From Jatrophihabitans sp. GAS493 (lineage in GTDB: Bacteria > Actinomycetota > Actinomycetes > Mycobacteriales > Jatrophihabitantaceae): a DNA stretch of 64,000 nucleotides. This document shows positions 8,251-16,701 of the stretch, in pieces. The position numbers and the translations under genes are program-made. The stretch spans positions 1,240,001 through 1,304,000 of the forward strand of contig NZ_LT907982.1 in the NCBI RefSeq assembly GCF_900230215.1, in the 5' to 3' direction. The notes under the pieces are model-generated. The model ran no database searches. It worked only from the letters and a program-made list of their open reading frames with translations, and was not told the DNA's origin. The first letter of the stretch is position 1, and each line of letters opens with the position of its first letter.

Positions 8251-9428
8251 GCCGGCTCCCCGTGGCTTCGTTCCGCCGCCGGGTCGTCGCCGAGGCTTTC
8301 GTGCGCGCGGCTCAGCGTCACGACGAACGTGGCGCCGCCGCCGGGCGTCTCCTCCACGTCGACGCGGCCCCCCATCGCCTCGGTGAAGCCGCGGGCGATC
8401 GCCAGCCCGAGCCCCACGCCGGCTCCGTCGACCGGGGCGTCGTCGGTGCGCTGGAACGGCGCGAAGATCGACTCGTGCGAATCGCGCGGCAACCCGGGGC
8501 CGTGGTCGATGATGCTCAGCCGGACGTGCTCGCCCCGCTGTTCGCCGGTCACCTGCGGCGGCCGCTGGGTCGGGGCGTAGCGAAGCGCGTTCTGCAGCAG
8601 GTTCGCCACGACCCGCTCCAGCAGTGCGGCGTCGGCCTGCACCGCGGGAAGATCGTCGGGGATGCTCAGCTCGACGGTGCGGCCGGTCGCGACGTGGGCC
8701 AGCGCGCCGGAGACCACGTCGTCGAGCCCGACCGGGCCGGCCAGCACCGAGACGGCACCGACCTGCAGCCGCGAGAGGTCGAGCAGGTTCGTCACCAGAT
8801 CGGTGAGCTGATCCAGGGCCAGGTCGGCTGAGGCCAGCAGTTCCAGGCGATCGTCGTCGCTCCACTGCACGTCGCTGGCCTGCAGGCTCGACACCGCCGC
8901 CTTGGCCCGGGCCAGCGGCGCGCGCAGATCGTGGCCGACGGCGTTCAGCAGGGCCGTGCGCTGCTGGTCGTACATCGAGAGGGTGGCGGCCCGGTGCTCG
9001 ACCCGGGAGACGAGCGTCGAGCGGTGCGCGGCCAGGTAGACGACGCGCGACACCAGGATCGCAACGACCACGAAGACCACGAGGTCGACGACCCCCTGGG
9101 CGTCAGCCACGGTCAGCGTGTGCAGCGGCGGGGTGAAGTAGTAGTTCAGTAGCAGCACAGCCGCAACGGCGCTGCCGATCGCCGTCCAGAATCCACCGAT
9201 CAGGCTGGTCACGACCACGACGAGCAGGTAGAGCGTGACGTCGCTCGGCAGGCTCACCTGCTTGCGCAGCAAAATCAGCACCACGGTCAGGCTGAGGAGC
9301 ATCAGCGCCGCGAGCAGCGCCCGCCCGGCGTGGCGGCGGGTGGCAAAGCCAACCGGGTCGACCGAGCCAACCGCGTCAACCGGGTCAGCCGAGACCGGCG
9401 ATTGGCCGGAGCGGGATGGCGAGCTCAT
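8247..9428 (-). CDS. KdpD-like sensor histidine kinase lacking the N-terminal KdpD domain
   Basis: 393 residues. After about 35 hydrophilic residues there are four closely spaced membrane helices (about 37-135) of the DUF4118 type found in KdpD, including the short loop NYYFTPPLHTL that is a hallmark of that domain. A HisKA domain follows with H-box AVGHDLRAPLA (His about 166), then the N-box NLLQNALRYAP, G1 DHGPGLP and G2 GVGLGLAIARG. The approximately 350-residue N-terminal KdpD/USP cytosolic sensor of full-length KdpD is absent, and no kdpFABC is visible. It is expected to phosphorylate the coupled response regulator in response to potassium limitation or osmotic state; signal is inferred from the membrane domain. 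Confidence 0.88.
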   Translation of the reverse strand: MSSPSRSGQSPVSADPVDAVGSVDPVGFATRRHAGRALLAALMLLSLTVVLILLRKQVSLPSDVTLYLLVVVVTSLIGGFWTAIGSAVAAVLLLNYYFTPPLHTLTVADAQGVVDLVVFVVVAILVSRVVYLAAHRSTLVSRVEHRAATLSMYDQQRTALLNAVGHDLRAPLARAKAAVSSLQASDVQWSDDDRLELLASADLALDQLTDLVTNLLDLSRLQVGAVSVLAGPVGLDDVVSGALAHVATGRTVELSIPDDLPAVQADAALLERVVANLLQNALRYAPTQRPPQVTGEQRGEHVRLSIIDHGPGLPRDSHESIFAPFQRTDDAPVDGAGVGLGLAIARGFTEAMGGRVDVEETPGGGATFVVTLSRAHESLGDDPAAERSHGEPA

Positions 9429-9585
9429 TTGAGGGCGACTCTACGACCGTGCGGGCTCGGGCGGAGTAGTTTGTTACGTCGGCGCACTCAGGTGTCGCGA
9501 GGCGGTGCGAATGCCGCACCAAATACGATGCTGTGCCTAAAGCGATGCTGTGCCTAGGACGATGCTGCCGCCAGTAGAAACTGTG

Positions 9586-9659
9586 CGACCCCGACGGGAC
9601 TCGAACCCGCGACCTCCGCCGTGACAGGGCGGCGCGCTAACCAACTGCGCTACGGGGCC
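9586..9659 (-). tRNA. tRNA-Asp (GTC)
   Basis: On the minus strand the acceptor arm GGCCCCG pairs with CGGGGTC. The anticodon stem GCCGCC/GGCGG holds loop CTGTCAC, giving anticodon GTC. The T-arm reads GCGGG-TTCGAGT-CCCGT. No CCA is encoded after discriminator G. Confidence 0.94.
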
Positions 9660-9754
9660 TCGTGGAACCTGACTGTTCAGGCTCGCGAAACCATCTTACG
9701 AAACTTGCGAACATCTGCGTGCAAGCAAAGCTCAACCTTGCACACTGTACTGCG

Positions 9755-9827
9755 TACCCCCAACGGGATTCGAACCCGTGCTACCGCCGTGAAAGGGCGG
9801 CGTCCTGGGCCACTAGACGATGGGGGC
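9755..9827 (-). tRNA. tRNA-Glu (TTC)
   Basis: Minus-strand cloverleaf with acceptor GCCCCCA/TGGGGGT, anticodon loop CTTTCAC (anticodon TTC) and T-arm ACGGG-TTCGAAT-CCCGT. CCA is not encoded. It lies about 95 bases upstream of tRNA-Asp on the same strand and the two are probably co-transcribed. Confidence 0.94.
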
Positions 9828-9987
9828 CCTGACTTGCTCAGAAACCACGACTCGGTCTTGGGTGATGCACGATTCAAGACTGGGCCGGAGCAACCCTACG
9901 ATCCTAGCCCCCTTCGAAGGCTGCTTCAGCATAGGGGACAACCGGTCATACCTCCAAAGCGAGGCGGTGTGACCTGCGGCCGGTTGC

Positions 9988-10947
9988 TCAGCGCAGGGCG
10001 ATCGCCCGAATCTCACCGACCGGCAGGCCGCCGCCGAGTAGCGGGACGCGCTCCAGCTCGTCCAGTACGGCCGCCTCCACTCCGGCCAGCCGTAGTGCCG
10101 TCACCACGGCGCGATCAGCGGCCCGTGGTGCGCCGTCGTCGATCTTCAGTGCGATCGCCGTGCCGTCCGGCAGTGCCGCTGCGAAGATCGCCTCGGCACC
10201 GTCCTTGGCGATCAGCGCCGGGATGCCTTCCATCAGCCGGGTCGCCGACCGGCCGGTGCCGGCGATCAGGTCCGGTCGGCTGCGAATCGCCTCGGCGACG
10301 CGGTACTCGGGCGAGTCGCTCGCGGCGGTGGCGATCCGAGCGAAGGCGCGGGCGACCGCGACCAGACTCAACGCGAAGACGGGCGCCCCGCAGCCGTCGA
10401 CCCCGACGCCGGCGATCGGCTCACCGGCCAACTCGGCAACGGTCTCGGCCAGGGCGACCTGCAGCGGATGGGCCGGGTCGAGGTACCCCTCCAGCGGCCA
10501 GCCGTGCTGCTGGCAGGTCAGCAACATTGCACTGTGTTTTCCTGAACAATTCATCCGGATGCGGGTCGGGCCGCCCCCACTGATCAGCCACTCGTCGTGC
10601 GCCGCCTCGCCGAGCGGCCAGTCCGGCGGGCAGCCGAGGTCGTCGGGGGTGAGGCCGCCGAGACCCAGTATCTGCTCCACCTGTTCGACGTGCTTGGCCT
10701 CGCCCGAGTGAGACGCGCTGCTCAGGGCCCGATGCGGCGTCGTCAGCTCCAGCCCCAATCGCTGTAGCCCGGCCGCCTGCATCGGTTTGTTGGCCGACCG
10801 GGGGAAGAACGGCTGGGTCGGATCGCCGAAGGCTGCTCGCACCGATCCGTCCGGCGCCAGGACGACCAGGTGCCCGGTGTGGACGGACTCGACGACTCCG
10901 GAGCGTTCGACCTCGACCAGGGGGACGCCGGATGAGAGACGGATCAT
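9988..10947 (-). CDS. ReAV-type (class 3) L-asparaginase
   Basis: 319 residues, matching the Rhizobium etli-type asparaginase family, which is unrelated to the classical type I/II enzymes and has a beta-lactamase-like fold. The two features of its active site are visible: the SxxK pair at Ser51-Lys54 (RSANKPMQ) and a second Ser near 81 (SASHSGE). The zinc site is also present: Cys134 and Lys137 in MNCSGKHSA, and Cys186 in DGCGAPVF. It should hydrolyse L-asparagine to aspartate and ammonia in the cytosol, as no signal peptide is present. Start ATG at 10947 is the first in frame. Neighbours give no operon context. Confidence 0.88.
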   Translation of the reverse strand: MIRLSSGVPLVEVERSGVVESVHTGHLVVLAPDGSVRAAFGDPTQPFFPRSANKPMQAAGLQRLGLELTTPHRALSSASHSGEAKHVEQVEQILGLGGLTPDDLGCPPDWPLGEAAHDEWLISGGGPTRIRMNCSGKHSAMLLTCQQHGWPLEGYLDPAHPLQVALAETVAELAGEPIAGVGVDGCGAPVFALSLVAVARAFARIATAASDSPEYRVAEAIRSRPDLIAGTGRSATRLMEGIPALIAKDGAEAIFAAALPDGTAIALKIDDGAPRAADRAVVTALRLAGVEAAVLDELERVPLLGGGLPVGEIRAIALR

Positions 10948-11012
10948 GCGGCCAACCCTAGAGCTTGGGGCCTATCGGTGGGCTGGCGCGGCCGACTCGC
11001 TGCGCGGCCGGC

Positions 11013-12029
11013 TCACTTGCGCGGACGCATCCCGAGCAGGCGCACACCGTGCGGCTCGTTGGGCAGTATCGCGGTGATCCAGCCGCCGAGGCGTCCGTGC
11101 TCGAGGAGGTCGGCGATCGAGTCGCGCAGCTCCACCGGCTCGAACTCGCGGTGCTCCCAGTCGATGCGGGCGTCGTGGCCGGCGATCGCCAGCTCCAACA
11201 CCGACCCGTCGTTGGCCAGGGTCTCGCGGGCCGCGGTGAGGTGAGCGATGGCGTCGTCCAGGGCGGTCACCAACGACGGGTTGCCGTCGCACCAGGTCGC
11301 GACCAGCTCCGGGCGGGTGCGGGCCACCCGGGAGCCGGACATGTAGGAACCGGCCGCCAAACTAAGGCCGAGCGGGCCGCCGGCGAGCCCGGTGAGGGCC
11401 AGTGCCTCGGCCAGCACATGCGGCAGTCCGATAACCCGGGCGATCGCGGCGTCATGGGCGGCGACGGTGGTGGGTACCGGCTTGGCGCCGAGATCGCAGA
11501 TGAGTTCGGCCAGCCGCAGCCACGTCTCGATCTCGGTGTCGAACTCCAGCGTCAGGGCCCAGGGGGCGCTGCGGAAGAGCAGCGGGTCGGCGGCCGCGAA
11601 GCCGCTCTCCTCGGTTCCGGCCAGTGGGTGGCCGCCGACGAAGTGTGAGTCGGGGAGGAACTTGCGGACCAGCTCGTGGACGGGCGCCTTCAGGGTGCCG
11701 ACGTCGGTGACCACAGCATCCGCCGCGATGGCCGGGGCGATCGCGGCGAGCGCCTCCGGCATCTGCGTCAGCGGCATCGCCAGCAGCACCAGGTCGGCGT
11801 CGCGGACCGCTTCGGCCTCATTGGCGGCGACCTCGAAACCGGCCATCCGGGCGGCTTCGGCGTTGGTCTCGTCGGGGTCGAACCCGACCACGTTCACCCC
11901 GCCGCCGCCGGCGGCCCGCAGCATCGAGCCGCCGATCAAGCCCAGACCGAGCACGGCGAACCGGCTGAATCGAGGCGTCGCGCGGGACGTCGAATCGTCG
12001 GCGCTACGCGCAGGGGTGTACGAGCTCAT
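11013..12029 (-). CDS. tyrA: prephenate dehydrogenase
   Basis: About 338 residues from the ATG at 12029 (a longer frame to 12086 exists but lacks support). The N-terminal Rossmann fold has VLGLGLIGGSMLRAA, followed by the acidic residue of FDPDE that would select NAD over NADP. Conserved blocks of TyrA follow: DLVLLAMPLTQM, VVTDVGTLKAPV and FVGGHPLAGTEESGF, the last carrying the catalytic His. The C-terminal half is the all-helical dimerisation domain. It oxidatively decarboxylates prephenate to 4-hydroxyphenylpyruvate (or arogenate to tyrosine) in tyrosine synthesis. No fused chorismate mutase or ACT domain is seen. Confidence 0.9.
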   Translation of the reverse strand: MSSYTPARSADDSTSRATPRFSRFAVLGLGLIGGSMLRAAGGGGVNVVGFDPDETNAEAARMAGFEVAANEAEAVRDADLVLLAMPLTQMPEALAAIAPAIAADAVVTDVGTLKAPVHELVRKFLPDSHFVGGHPLAGTEESGFAAADPLLFRSAPWALTLEFDTEIETWLRLAELICDLGAKPVPTTVAAHDAAIARVIGLPHVLAEALALTGLAGGPLGLSLAAGSYMSGSRVARTRPELVATWCDGNPSLVTALDDAIAHLTAARETLANDGSVLELAIAGHDARIDWEHREFEPVELRDSIADLLEHGRLGGWITAILPNEPHGVRLLGMRPRK

Positions 12030-12249
12030 CGACGAACGGTATCGCTGCCCGTGCGGGACTAGAGACTTAGGTACGGAACGTGCCAAGATCGAGACGTTCT
12101 TGATACCGGAGCAGCCGAGATCGGGCCAGCACTACCATCGTGACGACCCGCACGACTAGGTTAATACAGCACGACCTGCCACAACCCATGCAACACGGGC
12201 GTTCTCGAGCATTTACGACGGCCCGCAAACCGCAAGATTGGTGCACGCC

Positions 12250-12729
12250 ATGCCTGGAACCGGATTCGCTGTCGCGGCCTACCGCGACGGCGGGCAGTGG
12301 CAGTGCTCCATGCTGCCGCCGACAGTGCTCGACGATCTTGGTGTGTTGATTGCTGCGCTGCGCTCCCAGCCGGCCGAGGGTGGCCCGTTCGTGGTGGCCA
12401 GCGTGGACGACGAGTTCTTTCTGATCGCGCGGTCGGATGGTGTGCGGATCTCGTTGCTGCTCAGCGACATGACGGCCTCGGTGGAGTACCCGCTGGCCGC
12501 CCAGGTTCTGGAGCGTCTCGGCGAGGACCCGCCGGAGGATGATGAGCTCGACGAGGTGTGGCCGATCGGCGACCTGGATCTCTTCTCCGACCTGAAGCTG
12601 CAGGAAGAGGAGCTCGAGCAGATCCTGGAAGATCCGGATGCCTACCCGGACGAGATGCTGGAGGCGATCGTCGAGGCCATCGGCCTCGAGGACGAGTACG
12701 CCGCGGCGACTCGCTCCGTGCGCCACTGA
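12250..12729 (+). CDS. tRNA adenosine deaminase-associated protein
   Basis: About 159 residues from the ATG at 12250 (MPGTGFAVAAYRD); upstream TTG and GTG codons at 12238 and 12241 are in frame but would add only a few residues. The sequence is acidic, especially the C-terminal half with DDELDEVWPIGDLDLF and repeated Glu/Asp, and has no membrane segment. It belongs to an actinobacterial family that is almost always found directly before tadA, as here with 13 bases between the genes. Function is not established; a role with or regulation of the deaminase is inferred from this conserved pairing. Together with tadA it faces away from tyrA, sharing the upstream region. Confidence 0.83.
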   Translation: MPGTGFAVAAYRDGGQWQCSMLPPTVLDDLGVLIAALRSQPAEGGPFVVASVDDEFFLIARSDGVRISLLLSDMTASVEYPLAAQVLERLGEDPPEDDELDEVWPIGDLDLFSDLKLQEEELEQILEDPDAYPDEMLEAIVEAIGLEDEYAAATRSVRH

Positions 12730-12742
12730 CCGGAGTTCGCCC

Positions 12743-13201
12743 GTGAATATCGACGAGGCGATGGTGGCGGCCCTGGCCCGGGCCGAAGCGGCGGCGGTGA
12801 TCGGCGAGGTGCCGATCGGCGCGGTGGTGCTGGACCCGTCCGGGGTGCCGGTGGCCGAGGCGCACAACGAGCGCGGCCTGCTCACCGATCCGACGGCGCA
12901 CGCGGAGATCCTGGCCCTGCGCCGGGCCGGCGAGGCCCTCGGTTCCTGGCACCTGGAGGGGTGCACGCTGGTCGTCACGCTGGAGCCCTGCTCGATGTGT
13001 GCCGGCGCGGTGGTGCTGGCCCGGGTCAAGCGACTGGTCTTCGGTGCGTGGGATCCGAAGGCGGGCGCGGTGGGGTCGCTGTGGGACGTGGTCCGTGACC
13101 GACGTCTGAACCACCGGCCGGAGGTTATCGGCGGTCTGCGCGAGGAGGAGTGCTCCACGCTGCTGGAGAAGTTCTTCCTAGATCGTCGCGACCAGCACTG
13201 A
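12743..13201 (+). CDS. tadA: tRNA-specific adenosine deaminase
   Basis: 152 residues from a GTG start (VNIDEAMVAALARAEAA). It shows the cytidine/deoxycytidylate deaminase zinc site: His53-Ala-Glu55 in TAHAEILAL and Pro82-Cys83-x-x-Cys86 in TLEPCSMCAGA. The C-terminal block VFGAWDPKAGAVGSL is characteristic of TadA over other deaminases. It converts the wobble adenosine 34 of tRNA-Arg(ACG) to inosine, an essential modification for decoding CGN codons. Directly downstream lies tRNA-Ser(CGA) and the integrated element. Confidence 0.93.
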   Translation: MNIDEAMVAALARAEAAAVIGEVPIGAVVLDPSGVPVAEAHNERGLLTDPTAHAEILALRRAGEALGSWHLEGCTLVVTLEPCSMCAGAVVLARVKRLVFGAWDPKAGAVGSLWDVVRDRRLNHRPEVIGGLREEECSTLLEKFFLDRRDQH

Positions 13202-13246
13202 TCACTCATTTATGAGTGGCCCCGGCGCTGCTGTAGTCTCATCGAC

Positions 13247-13334
13247 GGTGGCGTGTCCGAGCGGCCGAAGGAGCACGACTCGAAATCGTGTGAGGTTAAT
13301 CCCTCCGTGGGTTCAAATCCCACCGCCACCGCCA
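13247..13334 (+). tRNA. tRNA-Ser (CGA), CCA encoded; integration target
   Basis: Acceptor GGTGGCG pairs with CGCCACC. The anticodon stem CACGA/TCGTG encloses loop CTCGAAA (anticodon CGA), a long class II variable arm follows, and the T-arm is GTGGG-TTCAAAT-CCCAC. Discriminator G is followed by CCA. Its 3' part from base 13279 onward is duplicated at 25480, showing it is the attB target of the element that lies immediately downstream; the element supplies the 3' end so the gene stays intact. Confidence 0.96.
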
Positions 13335-13385
13335 CAAAATCCCCGGAACTGCTGGGCTTCACGCCTGATGCTGCCGGGGATTTTT
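13279..13385. repeat. attL: 107-bp direct repeat, left copy
   Basis: Identical to 25480-25586 except for one base (13362 C versus 25563 A): 83 bp of perfect identity, one mismatch, then 23 bp of identity. It covers the anticodon loop to the 3' end of tRNA-Ser plus its terminator. This is the classical duplicated core left when a tyrosine recombinase inserts DNA at a tRNA 3' end. Confidence 0.95.
13335..13385 (+). terminator. tRNA-Ser terminator (left copy)
   Basis: The arms AAAATCCCCGG and CCGGGGATTTTT flank a loop of about 27 bases and end in a T run, a rho-independent terminator directly after the tRNA. It lies inside the duplicated att segment, so a second copy sits at the right end. Confidence 0.85.
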
Positions 13386-13402
13386 GGATCCCAAATCCCA
13401 CC

Positions 13403-13421
13403 GGTCTCAGTTTCGGTCTCA
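13403..13421 (+). other. putative integrase arm-type site, left
   Basis: The 19-base sequence GGTCTCAGTTTCGGTCTCA is made of two GGTCTCA heptamers spaced by five bases. An identical copy in the same orientation lies at 25366-25384, near the right end. Paired heptamers just inside each att core are the pattern of tyrosine-recombinase arm sites. The copy overlaps the stop codon of int. Confidence 0.55.
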
Positions 13422-14675
13422 TTTAGTTCCAGACTCCTTCGCGCGGCCAGGTAGCTCGTCCCAGATCAGGCCACCGACCCGATCCGCAATGTCGCGACGA
13501 ATCGGCGCCACGATATGCGCGTACCGGCTCACCATTCCAGAGTCGGACCACCCCATCACGCCCATCACTGCCCGCTCGGGAACCCCGAGTAGCAGCAAGA
13601 CCGTCGCCGCCGTATGGCGAGCGTCGTGGAGGCGACCATCACGCACCCCGGCCCGACTCAGAAGGTCCTTCCAGTTCGACCAATCCGTCCTCGGGTTCAC
13701 CGGCCGACCAAGCACATCCGTGAAAACCCAGTCATCCTCCTGCCACAACTGCGCAGCGCGGCGACGCTCCAGATCTTGAGCTGACCGGTGGAGCACTAGA
13801 AGCTCCACCAACGAGTTAGGCAGGCCAACCAAGCGCTTGCCGGCCCGAGACTTCGTCTCGTCTGCATCAGGACGGATTTGCACCCGCTGCGGGCAATACC
13901 CCGCCTGTGCCTTCCCGCACGACGCGGCCCCACAACCGTGCTCGAACCGAGGGCGAAGCCTGTTCCGCCGGACGGTCAACGTGCCTGACTCAAAATCGAC
14001 ATCGGCCCACTTCAACGCCAACGCCTCACCCTGCCGAAGACCCAGAGCAAGAGCGACCGCCCACCGCGCGCCATTTCGCAGCGCCAAACCCGCCCGCAAT
14101 ATCGTCTGCACCTCCTCCACCGAGTACGGCACCACCTCGTCGTCATCACCAACTGGCGCCCGAGCGAGCAACGCCGGATTGCTAGCCAAGTAGCCGCGTT
14201 TCACCGCCTCGTTCAACGCGGCACGCAGCGTCCGATGCGCGTGATGCACCGTCGCCGGCTTCGTCAACGTGCCAGCCGGCGTCTTGCGCTTCAGCATCGC
14301 GACGTACATCAGCTCCAAATGCTCTGGACGCAACGTCACCAACTTGTGCTTGCCAATACCGGGGACCAAATGCACGCGAACGGCAGCCCGATACCCCGAC
14401 AAAGTATTCGGACGAACGAAAGGACCAGCGATGTTCTCCAACCAGTGCTCCAACCACTGCTCAACCGTCCACTTCTCGCCAGCGCGAACCACCGAACCTG
14501 ACTCGCGATCGCGCTCAAGCTTGCGGACCTTCTTGATGATCTCCGCCTCCGACTGAGCGCGGACGTGGCGCCGATCAGGACTTCCATCACCCTTCACCCC
14601 GACGGTCACCCGACCGTGCCAACCGTCTGAGCTCTGATAGATCGACGACGCACCATTCGGCTTGCGCTTAGCCAT
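13419..14675 (-). CDS. int: tyrosine recombinase / integrase
   Basis: 418 residues. An N-terminal arm-binding domain (about 1-60) is followed by a SAM-like core-binding domain (about 70-165) and the catalytic domain. Catalytic residues are visible: Arg214 in ALGLRQGEALAL, His350-x-x-Arg353-His354 in RLHDARHTAATVL, and the nucleophile Tyr385 in MVSRYAHI. A short Cys-containing insert (HGCGAASCGKAQAGYC, about 246-261) sits between catalytic strands, as in many actinomycete integrases. The start codon overlaps the xis stop by one base, so the two are coupled. It would integrate and, with Xis, excise the element at tRNA-Ser; its position next to the left att core is canonical. Confidence 0.95.
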   Translation of the reverse strand: MAKRKPNGASSIYQSSDGWHGRVTVGVKGDGSPDRRHVRAQSEAEIIKKVRKLERDRESGSVVRAGEKWTVEQWLEHWLENIAGPFVRPNTLSGYRAAVRVHLVPGIGKHKLVTLRPEHLELMYVAMLKRKTPAGTLTKPATVHHAHRTLRAALNEAVKRGYLASNPALLARAPVGDDDEVVPYSVEEVQTILRAGLALRNGARWAVALALGLRQGEALALKWADVDFESGTLTVRRNRLRPRFEHGCGAASCGKAQAGYCPQRVQIRPDADETKSRAGKRLVGLPNSLVELLVLHRSAQDLERRRAAQLWQEDDWVFTDVLGRPVNPRTDWSNWKDLLSRAGVRDGRLHDARHTAATVLLLLGVPERAVMGVMGWSDSGMVSRYAHIVAPIRRDIADRVGGLIWDELPGRAKESGTK

Positions 14676-14920
14676 CAGGACGCCTGGGCCGTCTTCCGAA
14701 GCTGCGAGACGTAGGTCGCGAGCGCATCGTTCGGCACGCGGCGAAGGCGACCGATACGTACCGACTCCACCTCGCCGGCAGCAACTAAGGCATACATCAA
14801 CGACCTGCCGACCCCGAGCCTCTGAGCCGCCTGCTCGATGCTCAGCAACAACTGATAGGACACCTCAGCACTCGTGTCCTCCGCCGCGGCGACACCCGGG
14901 AAAATCTCAACCGCATTCAT
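14675..14920 (-). CDS. xis: excisionase, MerR-type helix-turn-helix
   Basis: About 81 residues from the ATG at 14920, chosen because a strong ribosome site (GAGGGAG) lies 7 bases upstream on that strand; a longer frame reaches 15031 but is unsupported. The core LLSIEQAAQRLGVGRSLMYA is a winged helix-turn-helix of the excisionase/AlpA type, followed by IGRLRRVPNDALATYV. Such small proteins bend att DNA and direct the recombinase toward excision. Coupled to int by a one-base TGATG overlap. Upstream lies a 213-base gap to rep with no gene seen. Confidence 0.88.
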   Translation of the reverse strand: MNAVEIFPGVAAAEDTSAEVSYQLLLSIEQAAQRLGVGRSLMYALVAAGEVESVRIGRLRRVPNDALATYVSQLRKTAQAS

Positions 14921-15133
14921 CAACAACACTCCCTCAGATAGTTGGGTACATCTGCTTGCGTTCGTCGTCCCCCCGATATCGCGAGGGGGTTCAAGCCAGC
15001 CGGCGCCGGTAAAGGGCGCCTGCGGCGTCACTGCGTGATTCGCTGTCGCTCACCCTTGACCGGCACCGTCTGGCCCGAACAGCGGCAGTTATCGGGAGGC
15101 CGGGCAGGTGTGGTGGTCTGCTTGCGCTGCGGC

Positions 15134-16639
15134 TCAGGCTGTCAATGCGGTCTTGACGGGACCGGAGCCCGCAGGCCCACAGCGGACGCGGGTGGCGGCG
15201 CGGTGCTGCTGATGCTCTCGGGCTCGGACGGCCGCGGCGGTCGCTAGGGCGGTTTCGCCTTGATTGGTCCAGCCTTGACCGGCGAACTGCCACGCCCCGA
15301 TGACGAGAGTGGTTTCCTCGTCGTCGGCCTGGTCGAGGTCGAGTTCGGTGAGGTCCCGGATCTGCTCGGTGTGCCGGGTCCGGGCCAGCGCTGCCCGGAA
15401 TTTGCGGCGGGCGCCGCGCAGCGCACCAAGGGTGGTGGAGTAGCGGCGGGATTTGGTCGAGAAGTGCCCTCGAAACCCGAGAGCGGACTCCCATTTCCCC
15501 AACGTGGCGAACGGATTCTCCTCCACCGGATAGGTCTTCAGGCTGCGGGTGTAGAGGTCGCGGACAGTGGCCCGCAGCCGAGCGAAGTGCGGTGAGTTCG
15601 CCTCAGCGACGTCGGGGTCGGTGATCGTCTTGGTCGCGTACTTGGCGATGTAACCGGCGACCTGCTCCGCCGACAACCCGTCCCCTTCCAACCCCGCGGT
15701 GTTTCGGACGGGGCGGGTGTCGAGCTGGGTACCGAACCCGATTCGCCTGGGGGTGTCGTCGGCGTCGACGGGGTCGGTCACCACGCTCACCGCGGCGAGG
15801 GCGTCGTGGATCAGTTGCGCGAACTGCTCAACGCTCACATTGGCCGGCGGCGGTTGGATTGGGGTGTCCGGGATTTTCGGGCCGTCGAGGCGGATCAGGG
15901 CGTGGTAGTGGATGACGCCACGGCGTTGGTATTCGGCGACTTTCGCGAACTGCACGGACGCCACTTTCCGTAGCCCGGCATCGGTGACCCCGAGGAGGCC
16001 AGCGAGGCCGCGGGTCAGCGCGATGGTGAAGCGCCGCCATAGTTCCGGGGCATGCCACTGCCACAGCACCTGGGAGTCGTAGTCGTAGCAGGAGACGCAG
16101 AGAGGTTGCCCGACCGCTGGGTCCTCGACCGGGTGGGTGCGGTCGCAGAATTTCGGCTTCCCGTGTTTGCAGAACGACCGGGTCCGACGCGGCCGGCACC
16201 GTGAAGCACCGTCTTTGCTGGAGGTGTGGACAGCGCCGAACGAGGGTGCGGTGGCGGTCGCGAAGACCATCGGATGGGCACTGACCGATTCGGGGACGCC
16301 TTTCTTGCCTCCGGCGGCGCCGGCGGAGATCAGCTGCCAGGTGTCGGCGGCATATACCCGCGAGCAGGCCGGGCAGACCGAGGCGCGGCGGTTGCCGCAC
16401 GCGATGCGGGTGACCCGGTTCCAGTCATGCTCGGAGGAGTACGCCCCGATCACTTCACCGGTCGCCGTGTTGATCGTTTGGGAGGAGCCGATAAGGCGGA
16501 TCGGGTGGGCGCAGTTCCCGACCCGGGCGACCGCATCCGACCACTCAGGAAAGTCCGGGGACAGTAGTCGGGTGGTGATCTGCTCGACGGTGCCGGCCGA
16601 CACCGGGCCAAGGTCCAGATCCTCAAACGTTGTTGCCAT
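15134..16639 (-). CDS. RepSA-like rolling-circle replication initiator
   Basis: 501 residues, start ATG with a very strong GGGAGGTGA ribosome site. Two CxxC pairs (Cys89/Cys92, Cys181/Cys184) with additional Cys/His suggest a zinc domain in the N-terminal half. The HUH metal-binding motif is His244-Tyr-His246 in RRGVIHYHALIRLDG, and candidate catalytic tyrosines are Tyr330 and Tyr334 in VAGYIAKYATK. These are the landmarks of the pSAM2 RepSA/pIJ101-like initiators that nick the double-strand origin and start rolling-circle replication of the excised circle. Position before xis-int is the standard AICE order. Full length, no frameshift seen. Confidence 0.88.
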   Translation of the reverse strand: MATTFEDLDLGPVSAGTVEQITTRLLSPDFPEWSDAVARVGNCAHPIRLIGSSQTINTATGEVIGAYSSEHDWNRVTRIACGNRRASVCPACSRVYAADTWQLISAGAAGGKKGVPESVSAHPMVFATATAPSFGAVHTSSKDGASRCRPRRTRSFCKHGKPKFCDRTHPVEDPAVGQPLCVSCYDYDSQVLWQWHAPELWRRFTIALTRGLAGLLGVTDAGLRKVASVQFAKVAEYQRRGVIHYHALIRLDGPKIPDTPIQPPPANVSVEQFAQLIHDALAAVSVVTDPVDADDTPRRIGFGTQLDTRPVRNTAGLEGDGLSAEQVAGYIAKYATKTITDPDVAEANSPHFARLRATVRDLYTRSLKTYPVEENPFATLGKWESALGFRGHFSTKSRRYSTTLGALRGARRKFRAALARTRHTEQIRDLTELDLDQADDEETTLVIGAWQFAGQGWTNQGETALATAAAVRAREHQQHRAATRVRCGPAGSGPVKTALTA

Positions 16640-16701
16640 CGAATGTCACCTCCCTTTTCTTGTCGAGTCGGTCCGTCACGTGCTCCACCGGGTTTGGTGG
16701 G

